From Trichodesmium sp002260545 (GTDB lineage: Bacteria; Cyanobacteriota; Cyanobacteriia; Cyanobacteriales; Microcoleaceae): a DNA stretch of 64,000 nucleotides. Below are positions 57,393 to 64,000 of this stretch, piece after piece. The stretch covers positions 1 through 64,000 of the forward strand of contig NZ_JBNHEQ010000181.1 of assembly GCF_050016015.1 (NCBI RefSeq). The letters are read 5' to 3'. A program made the position numbers and the translations under genes. Below the pieces are notes generated by a model. It was not told the DNA's origin. It worked only from the letters and a program-made list of their open reading frames with translations, and ran no database searches. Numbering within the stretch: the stretch's first letter is position 1; each line of letters begins with the position of its first letter.

Positions 57393-59183
57393 CTAACTAA
57401 CTAATCTTAAACCAGATTGTACGCGCCATAAACTACCATAAATTCCTGATTTTTCTAATAATTCTTCATGGCGACCAAATTCTACTATTTTGCCATGTTC
57501 CATTACATAAATACAATCGGCATTTCTGATAGTTGAAAGACGGTGAGCAATAGCAATAGTTGTCCGATTTTGAGTGATTTTTTCTAAAGATTTTTGAATA
57601 GCTGCTTCAGTTTCATTATCCACTGCTGAAGTTGCCTCATCAAGTATCAAAATAGGAGGATTTTTTAACACCGCCCTAGCAATAGCAATTCGTTGTCTTT
57701 GACCTCCTGATAATTTCTGTCCTCTCTCCCCAACAATAGTATCGTAACCCAGGGGTAATTGATTAATAAAATCATCGGCTTCAGCAATTTTAGCTGCTGC
57801 AATAATCTCTGGCAAAGTCGCATCGAAAGAACCATAACTAATATTTTCAGCTACAGTTCCATGAAATAGAAATACATCCTGACTTACTAAACCTATTGCC
57901 CGTCGTAAATCTTGTAAATTAATTTGATTTATCTCTATTCCATCAAGAGTTATTTTGCCTGACTGAGCTTCATAAAACCTCAGTAATAATTTGACTATCG
58001 TACTTTTTCCCGAACCTGTTGAACCGACAATTCCAATAGTTTTTCCTGCTGGAATTTTCAGGGAAATATTTTGCACGACTGGAAATTTTTCCTGATAGGC
58101 AAAAGTAACATTTTCTAATTCTAATTCTCCTTTAACCGACTCAACAGATAAAGGTTTATCTCCAGGATGAATAGTAATCGGAGTATCCAATAAATTCATC
58201 ACCCGATTAGTAGAAGCCATACTTCTTTGATATAAATCAAGAGTTTGCCCTAAACGAGTTAAAGGCCATAATAATCGTTGAGTTAAAAATACCATGACAC
58301 TATAAGTACCGACGGCTAATCTACCAGCAACTGCTTCTAATCCACCTAATAATAAAGTTGCCACAAAACCGATAAAAATTATAATTCTAATTAGAGGTAC
58401 AAAAGCAGCAGAAAAAGTTATAGCCCTTCTATTACTGGTTTTATAAGCATTACTTTCTTTGGTAATTCTTCCTACTTCATAATTTTCGGCGGTGAAGCTT
58501 TTAATTGTAGTAATTCCTGAAAGATTATTAGATAATTGCCCACTTAATAAACTTACACTTTCTCGAACTTCAGCATAACGAGGAGCAAGAAATTTTTGAA
58601 ACCAAATTGAACCCCAAATAATAAACGGCATTGGTAATACTGCCCACCAAGCAACACTAGGAGCTAAAACAAAAAAAGCACCACCAATAATTATTACTGT
58701 TACTGTAACTTGAATTATTTCATTTGCTCCTACATCTAAGAATCTTTCTAGCTGATTAATATCATCATTTAAAATTGCCATTAAATTGCCTGTACTGCGT
58801 TCTTCAAAATAGGCTAATTCTAAATCTTGTAAATGACTATAAGTTTCAATGCGTAGATCGTGCTGAATATTCTGAGCCAAATTTCGCCAAAGTCGCTCAT
58901 AAGCATATTGAAAAATTGATTCTAATCCCCAAACAATTAAACTAAGAAATGTCAAAGCCAAAAGTTGCCCAAAAATATCTTTAATTCCCCATTGAGCAAT
59001 TAGAGAATTTTCTTGTTTAACAACAACATCTACTGCTGCACCGATTAAAACTGGAGGTGCTAGGTCAAAAATTTTATTTAAAATTGAACAGATAACCGCT
59101 TGCCAAATTTGAGTTTTATATTTACCTCCATAGTTAAGTAAGCGGATAAAAGGATGTTTTGGTTTAAATGTTGTTTTTGACAA
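57393..59183 (-). CDS. ABC exporter, fused permease and ATPase
   Basis: The 596-residue half-transporter resembles MsbA/multidrug-lipid exporters. Six membrane helices cover about 20-310; the ATPase domain follows with GIVGSTGSGKSTIVKLLLRF (Walker A, about 380), GLVSQDVFLFHG (Q loop), KLSGGQRQRIAIARAVL (signature), ILILDEATSAVDNETE (Walker B) and AIAHRLSTI (H loop). All catalytic residues are present. The start is TTG with GGGGA 8 nt upstream; no better ATG fits the family's N-terminus SKTTFKPKHPFIRLLNY. The protein should act as a homodimer in the inner membrane; substrate unknown. Confidence 0.92.
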   Translation of the reverse strand: MSKTTFKPKHPFIRLLNYGGKYKTQIWQAVICSILNKIFDLAPPVLIGAAVDVVVKQENSLIAQWGIKDIFGQLLALTFLSLIVWGLESIFQYAYERLWRNLAQNIQHDLRIETYSHLQDLELAYFEERSTGNLMAILNDDINQLERFLDVGANEIIQVTVTVIIIGGAFFVLAPSVAWWAVLPMPFIIWGSIWFQKFLAPRYAEVRESVSLLSGQLSNNLSGITTIKSFTAENYEVGRITKESNAYKTSNRRAITFSAAFVPLIRIIIFIGFVATLLLGGLEAVAGRLAVGTYSVMVFLTQRLLWPLTRLGQTLDLYQRSMASTNRVMNLLDTPITIHPGDKPLSVESVKGELELENVTFAYQEKFPVVQNISLKIPAGKTIGIVGSTGSGKSTIVKLLLRFYEAQSGKITLDGIEINQINLQDLRRAIGLVSQDVFLFHGTVAENISYGSFDATLPEIIAAAKIAEADDFINQLPLGYDTIVGERGQKLSGGQRQRIAIARAVLKNPPILILDEATSAVDNETEAAIQKSLEKITQNRTTIAIAHRLSTIRNADCIYVMEHGKIVEFGRHEELLEKSGIYGSLWRVQSGLRLVS

Positions 59184-60035
59184 TGTAATCCCCTGATAAA
59201 ATTTTTACGAAAATATTCTAAATGTAATAAGCATTCAGCTATTATAGCAATCCAAAATAGGCTTTCAATAATTAATAATTAATAATTAATAATTACCTCT
59301 TCTGTAATAGAAGGATTGGCGCTCAAGGAATTTTTTCTTCTCTTGGTCGAGAAGAGACTTTATACCTTAATTTTAATGTTTTATCGTAGGGGTTTGGTTT
59401 CTAAACCCCATCAAAAATGGGATACAAAGACCAAATCTCTACAGTTTTTTTCACAAATTATTTAGGATTGATATAACATAGTTGGTAGTAATTATAATGG
59501 ATATTCCAAAATAATCACCATATATCAATCGTGAAAATCCTCAAATCTAGAAAAATTATGAAATTATTAGTAAACATTTCCTGGGTCATGCTGCGTAAAC
59601 AGCTATTAGCACTCAGCTCTTCCTGCGGAATGCTACGCAAACAGCAATAAGACCCTGCTCTTAAAGCTATCCATTAGCAATGGATAATTGATAATTAATC
59701 AATTCGGTTTTATTACCGAAATATTGTGGTTTAAAGCCTCCCCTTTTAAGGGGATAATAAATAAAAATTTTCCTGTTCGTCAATCCTCTTCTTTTCAAGG
59801 AGAGGTAATTCTTAATTCTTAATTCTTGAATTTCTGTTTCAAGAGACAAAAAATAGATTTTCCCTTCCTCTTCCTTCTTACTGATTCTTTACTTGATATA
59901 GCAGTCGAAGCAAAGATTAGGACATTTCTAAATCCTGTTTGCGCAGCATGACCTAGGAAAATCCTTTGACAGTTTACTATTCCCTATTCCCTATTCCCTA
60001 TTCCCTAGCGCGTAGCGCTATAAAACAAATAAATT
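59184..60035. repeat. Spacer with heptamers and spacer-family copies
   Basis: AATAATT heptamers (59270-59300), two copies of the ACCGAAA...AAAGCCTCC family (59300-59360, 59690-59830), GTAGGGGTTTGGTTTCTAAA foldback (59386), and TTCCCTA heptamers (59976-60004) ending in TAGCGCGTAGCGCTA. No gene supported. Confidence 0.6.
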
Positions 60036-60749
60036 ATGTGTTTACCATTAAATAGATTTTTGCCTTCTTCTTCTTTCTTCCTTCTTTCTTCCTTCTTCCT
60101 TCTGACTTCTGACTTCTTTTTTAGTAGTTGGAACTCTAATTTATCTAATTCTAACCAGAGTATGGCTACTATACAAGCCCAAGGTTTTCTAGATAACCGT
60201 CCCGACTTTTTTGACAAAGGACGACTCCAAATGGAGCAAGAAATAAAACAACTAGAACAACAAAACCCTCAGCCCATATTAACAATTGAATCAGGACAAA
60301 TACAGTGGCAAAATATTATTTTTAAAGAAGGAGGTTTCTCAATCTGGATGCCTGCTGGAACTATGACTGAAGAGACAGAAATTATTGAAACAGACAAGGG
60401 AAAAATTAAATTTAAAGTATTTGCAACTCATCCAACATCAGCAAGATTTGTAGTTGCTTATTCTGATATTTTAACCAGCAAACAATTAGCCAATAAACAA
60501 AATATATTGCCCAACTTTCAAAAGAAAATTGTTGATGTAACAGGTTTTGAATTAAGTAGCGATCGCTCCTACAATTTAGGAGATATTCCAGGTAGAGAAT
60601 TTATCCTGAAAAATGACGCCGAAACTATTACATTCAGAATTTATTTAGTAGGTCAACGCTTGCATCTTATCGGTGCGAGTGAAACAGCAAAAGATAATCA
60701 AATAGCTGCAGCAGTAGTAACTTTTCTAGATTCATTTAAGCCAAATTAG
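60036..60749 (+). CDS. Exported protein of unknown function with repeat-derived leader
   Basis: From ATG 60036 the first 35 residues (MCLPLNRFLPSSSFFLLSSF...) are hydrophobic and encoded by a CTTCTTTCTTCCTTC pyrimidine repeat; then SNLSNSNQSMATIQAQGFLD leads into a folded domain (about 85-237) with FSIWMPAGTMTEETEII, SARFVVAYSDI and FILKNDAETITFRIYLVGQR. The pattern FSIWMPAG...YLVGQRLHL is common in a cyanobacterial family I cannot name. An internal ATG at 60162 is an alternative start. HIP1 is present in the body. Confidence 0.65.
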   Translation: MCLPLNRFLPSSSFFLLSSFFLLTSDFFFSSWNSNLSNSNQSMATIQAQGFLDNRPDFFDKGRLQMEQEIKQLEQQNPQPILTIESGQIQWQNIIFKEGGFSIWMPAGTMTEETEIIETDKGKIKFKVFATHPTSARFVVAYSDILTSKQLANKQNILPNFQKKIVDVTGFELSSDRSYNLGDIPGREFILKNDAETITFRIYLVGQRLHLIGASETAKDNQIAAAVVTFLDSFKPN

Positions 60750-61337
60750 AATTATTATCATTTTTTCTTCGAGCAAATACTCTTTCAAACTTTCTATTGT
60801 TCTCTTTGCTCTCAAACATTTAATTTTCTGTTCTCAAATCAATTTTTAGCAATTAAAAATTACCTCGTCTGCAAAAGTCAAAAGTAGTAGATTTGCAATA
60901 AGTGTAGTAGTAGTCAAAAGTAGGGTGCGTTAGGCGCTTTTTCCTCAGAGAATTTGTCCCTGAAAAATCTAATTGCGCCGTAACGCACCATTTTCATGTA
61001 AGTAAAAAAAATATACCTTTTGCGGTACATGACGCTTTTCTAACACACCCTATTGGCGTGTCAAGCTTAAAATGGTGTATTGCCGTGTCAAGCTTAAAAT
61101 GGTGGAATAGATTTTTGATGTCAAGCTTTGAAAAATTAGCATCGTACCATTTTCCTAAACTAACATTTAAGGCTTGACATGAGACTACTAGACTAACAAT
61201 TACTTGAAAATTTAAAAATTACATATTCTGCGAAAGAAGAGGATTAATTAAAAGAAGAGACTGTAAACTTTAATGATTAATTATTAATTATTTAGTCAGT
61301 GCTATATAATTTTCCGAGAAAAATCTAATTAAATTTG
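60750..61337. repeat. Spacer with GTAGGGTGCGTTAGGCG element and 24-bp duplication
   Basis: The element at 60921-61048 (GTAGGGTGCGTTAGGCGC ... GCGCCGTAACGCACC, then ATTTTCATGTAAGTAAA) matches 63607-63750. A unit containing GTGTCAAGCTTAAAATGGTG is duplicated at 61056-61104. No gene. Confidence 0.65.
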
Positions 61338-62558
61338 ATGATTCCAGTAGAACAATTATTTATAGGTGCAGGGGTGCTTTTGCTAGCTGGTATTATTGCC
61401 AGTAAAGCAGCTAATAAGTTAGGAGTACCAGCTCTACTATTATTCCTTTTAGTCGGAATGCTAGCAGGTTCAGAAGGCATTGGTGGTATTGAATTTGATA
61501 ATCCAATGCAGGCAAAATTGATTGGAGATTTAGCACTAACTTTGATATTATTTGCTGGGGGACTGGATACACAATGGACTCAAATTAGACCTGTTCTCTG
61601 GAAAGGTCTAACACTTTCAACTGTTGGCGTAGGAATTACTGCCTTACTTTTAGGTTCATTCGCTTGGTTTATGCTTGGGTCTTTTTCTGATTTCAACATT
61701 GGACCTGAAGGTATTACTTGGTCAGAGGGACTATTATTAGGGGCAATTATCTCCTCCACTGATGCTGCAGCAGTTTTTTCTGTACTCAGAACTAGCAAGT
61801 TAGGACTGAAGGGAGACCTACAACCACTACTAGAACTAGAATCAGGAAGTAATGACCCAATGGCAGTTTTGTTAACTGTCCAAATAGTCGAAATTTTATC
61901 CACTGGTGATACTTCCATCATTAAATTATTGCTTTCACTATTCTTGCAAATAGGAGTAGGTGGAGCATTTGGTTATGGTATGGGGCGTGCCATAGTATGG
62001 GTGGTAAATCATTTGCGCTTGAGTTCCCAAGGTCTCTACCCAGTTGCCACTCTCGCAATGGCAATGCTGACATACGGGATTACAGATTTATTTGGTGGTA
62101 ATGGTTTCTTAGCAGTTTATATTGCTGGAGTCGTGATGGGAAATTTCCGCTTTATGTACTCAGAAACTATTCGTAGTTTTCACGATGGTTTATCTTGGTT
62201 AATGCAAATCGTGATCTTTCTAACTTTAGGATTATTAGTATTTCCTTCCCGTCTCTTACCTGTAGCTGGTGTTGCTATAGTAATTGCCATATTTCTCATA
62301 TTTATTGCTCGTCCTGTTAGTGTATTTATTTGTTTGGGTTTGAGTCGCTATCGTTTACGAGAAAAATTATTTATTTCGTGGGTAGGGTTGCGGGGTTCTG
62401 TGCCAATTATTCTGGCAACATTTCCAGTAACTGCTGGTATTTCAGGTGGACGTAGTATTTTTAATGTTGTATTTTTTATCGTGCTAACTTCAGTTCTAGT
62501 TCAAGGTCTGACTTTAGCTCCTGTTGCTCGATGGTTAGGTTTAGCAGAATCCAATTAG
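61338..62558 (+). CDS. K+/Na+:H+ antiporter, CPA1 (NhaP2/CvrA) type
   Basis: The 406-residue membrane protein has about 12 helices. Family marks: KLGVPALLLFLLVGMLAGSE, the GGLDTQW end of helix 3, ISSTDAAAVFSVLRTSKLGL with the ion-binding Asp, LELESGSNDPMAVLLT with the ExxSxxND motif, and SWVGLRGSVPIILATFP. It lacks the C-terminal RCK/CorC regulatory region of E. coli CvrA. I take ATG 61338; an in-frame TTG is directly before it. It would swap protons for K+ or Na+ at the inner membrane. Confidence 0.9.
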   Translation: MIPVEQLFIGAGVLLLAGIIASKAANKLGVPALLLFLLVGMLAGSEGIGGIEFDNPMQAKLIGDLALTLILFAGGLDTQWTQIRPVLWKGLTLSTVGVGITALLLGSFAWFMLGSFSDFNIGPEGITWSEGLLLGAIISSTDAAAVFSVLRTSKLGLKGDLQPLLELESGSNDPMAVLLTVQIVEILSTGDTSIIKLLLSLFLQIGVGGAFGYGMGRAIVWVVNHLRLSSQGLYPVATLAMAMLTYGITDLFGGNGFLAVYIAGVVMGNFRFMYSETIRSFHDGLSWLMQIVIFLTLGLLVFPSRLLPVAGVAIVIAIFLIFIARPVSVFICLGLSRYRLREKLFISWVGLRGSVPIILATFPVTAGISGGRSIFNVVFFIVLTSVLVQGLTLAPVARWLGLAESN

Positions 62559-63024
62559 ACCTTTCGGGAAAAGAGGGAGTAGGGAGTAGGGAGTAGTGGA
62601 CTGTTTCAACTAAAATAGTGCATTAGGGAGTAGGGGAGTAAGGGAGTAGGGGAGTAGGGAGTAGGGGAGTAGTAGGGACGTTGCATGCAACGTCCGTACG
62701 AGAGTAAGATTGTTGTTGGGTTTTTCCGTTGGAAATGCTCCGCAAACGTTCCATCCTGCGCAATGCTAACGCAAACAACCCAACCTACATCTATTGCAAC
62801 ATTTAAGATGAAACAATCCAGTAGGGGGAAATAATTGATGATTTATACGCGATAATTGATTTTATTTTCGATTATCACCAGAGGTTTATTAGACCTCTCC
62901 AGAAGATAAGCTAGAGTTGTAAAATTCAGTGCTTTATTCATAAAAATACATTCCCTGTTCCCTGTTCCCTCTTCCGTCTATTAATAATTTCAACTGATTT
63001 ATTTCACTAATATTGACAAGAAAA
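62559..63024. repeat. Spacer with GGGAGTA heptamers and a palindrome
   Basis: GGGAGTA copies run at 62573-62596 and 62626-62672. They run into a near-perfect palindrome copy (62672-62699; one mismatch), then a TTCCGTTGGAAATGCTCCGC motif. CTGTTCC heptamers lie at 62951-62972. Confidence 0.7.
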
Positions 63025-63600
63025 ATGAAACAAATATTGCAGTGTATTTTTCTCACAATTGCTATAACATTACTCTGTTCTTGTACTTCTGCTCAGATTA
63101 TCCAACAACCACTAAGTCAATCAAGTCAGGATAATAATACTGCCATTGCTGTTAATTCTCCATCTGCCCAAGAAACAGAAATTATCCTGACTGAAAACTT
63201 AGAAATAGCTACAGGACAGACTATTTATGTTCCGATATATTCTCATGTATATTACGCTAATCAACAACGAATTTATAATCTATCAGCAACTCTAAGTATT
63301 CGGAATACTGACCTGACAAATTCGATAATTATTACTGCGGTAAAATATTATGATACAGATGGAAAATTAGTTAAACAATATGTGCAAAATCCATTAAAAT
63401 TAGGTCCTTTAGTTTCACGGGATTTTTATTTAGAACAAAAAGACACAACTGGAGGTTCCGGAGCAAACTTTTTAGTAGAATGGGTAGCAGAAAAACAAGT
63501 AAATGAACCAATAGTTGAAGCTGTAATGGTTGGTGTTTCAGGCAGCCAAGCTGTGGCATTTTCTAGTTCAGGTAAAGTGATTGAAAACAAGATAAAATAA
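63025..63600 (+). CDS. DUF3124 family lipoprotein
   Basis: The 191-residue protein has a lipoprotein signal (FLTIAITLLCSCTS; Cys near 22) and a DUF3124 domain: IYVPIYSHVYYANQQRIYNL, LSATLSIRNTDLTNSI, AVKYYDTDGKLVKQYVQNPL and TTGGSGANFLVEWVA. I use ATG 63025; an in-frame TTG lies four codons earlier. The family function is unknown. It is anchored outside the inner membrane. No operon partner is visible. Confidence 0.87.
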   Translation: MKQILQCIFLTIAITLLCSCTSAQIIQQPLSQSSQDNNTAIAVNSPSAQETEIILTENLEIATGQTIYVPIYSHVYYANQQRIYNLSATLSIRNTDLTNSIIITAVKYYDTDGKLVKQYVQNPLKLGPLVSRDFYLEQKDTTGGSGANFLVEWVAEKQVNEPIVEAVMVGVSGSQAVAFSSSGKVIENKIK

Positions 63601-63751
63601 GTCCAGTAGGGTGTGTTTTGCTGCGCAACATGAAAGGCGCTTTTTGCTCAGAGAATTTGCCCTTCAAAAATCGGCGTTGCGCCGTAACGCACCATTTTCA
63701 TGTAAGTTAAAACAAAAAAATATAACCTTTACGGTGCGTTACGCTTCTCTA

Positions 63752-63882
63752 ATATAGAATCCGGATAATTGCTATAGCTAAGTCATTTCGACTGGAACGG
63801 AGTGGAAGGAAGCAATCTCGCGAAACCACTGAGATTGCTTCCGCTTCGTCGCTGCGGACGACTTTTCAACCGGATTCTATAT
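63752..63882. mobile_element. 131-bp MITE-like element with perfect 13-bp ends
   Basis: ATATAGAATCCGG (63752-63764) and CCGGATTCTATAT (63870-63882) are perfect inverted repeats. Inside are CGACTGGAACGGAGTGGAAG and GAGATTGCTTCCGCTTCGTC. It matches the element at 43430-43585. The left part of the spacer (63607-63750) holds the repeat shared with 60921. Confidence 0.75.
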
Positions 63883-63942
63883 AATATCAAATCCGTTGGC
63901 TTCGGAGTATTATAAGAAACCTGGTTTATGGGAGCATAGATG

Positions 63943-63970
63943 GTAGGGACGTTGCATGCAACGTCCCTAC
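63943..63970. repeat. 28-bp perfect palindrome
   Basis: Arms GTAGGGACGTTGCA / TGCAACGTCCCTAC; identical to the copy at 32058-32085. It follows the MITE-like element by 60 bp. Confidence 0.9.
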
Positions 63971-64000
63971 AAGGGCATTTCATATAAACCCGGTTTCTAC

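Noticed and set aside
1..64000. tRNA or rRNA genes
   Set aside because: I looked for T-arm (GGTTCGA-type) and cloverleaf patterns on both strands and found none convincing; a covariance search would settle it.

Overview
The window reads as a draft-assembly scaffold from a filamentous cyanobacterium. Evidence for a cyanobacterium is direct: phycocyanobilin reductase PcyA, chlorophyll methyltransferase ChlM, two SLH-type outer-membrane porins, a PEP-CTERM protein, and many GCGATCGC (HIP1) octamers inside genes. The AT-rich sequence, long spacers full of heptamer repeats and decaying genes suggest the Trichodesmium/Okeania/Moorea side of the cyanobacteria; that placement is inference. Four runs of exactly 100 N (1591-1690, 6005-6104, 11375-11474, 12557-12656) are scaffold gaps, and every one lies inside a tandem repeat.

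Layout. 0.2-8.6 kb holds housekeeping and nitrogen genes (ispH, an SGNH hydrolase, amt with a perfect NtcA site, purE, a PEP-CTERM protein, nagA). 8.8-12.9 kb is the wreck of a type I restriction-modification locus: a chimeric C-terminal piece of hsdM, hsdS with one in-frame TAA, and hsdR reduced to its first 35 codons joined to its last part, with the 3' tail repeated several times. 13.0-31.9 kb holds a GluR0-like receptor-channel, chlM, a DUF423 protein, a WD40 Ser/Thr kinase, two paralogous porins, PhoX, MarC, a GIY-YIG protein, ribBA and bluB. 32.1-33.9 kb is a second restriction system resembling the ScaI family, with methylase and nuclease both interrupted by TAA codons and only the controller (C) gene intact. 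sbcC follows. 38.8-47.2 kb is a signalling cluster of four related kinase loci, two complete and two decayed; one decayed locus couples a PhnD-like binding protein to its kinase by an ATGA overlap. 47.2-48.9 kb is gene-free and carries a diverged repeat of about 175 bp. 48.9-64.0 kb holds pcyA, a relic of a DevA-type ABC ATPase, dnaX, a two-gene multicopper oxidase unit, an ABC exporter, a K+/Na+:H+ antiporter and a DUF3124 lipoprotein.

Genes that work together: ribBA (flavin supply) is divergent from bluB (which consumes FMN); the oxidase at 54.5 kb and the secreted helical protein behind it probably form one operon; the C gene, nuclease and convergent methylase form a classic type II layout.

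The most striking signals outside genes are these. A family of 26-28 bp palindromes keeps pairing through compensatory changes. Heptamer repeats abut or supply the stop codons of many genes, and in one case interrupt a gene. There are also MITE-like elements with 13-bp inverted ends, and the unexplained 175-bp repeats that carry an AGGAGGT core on the minus strand.
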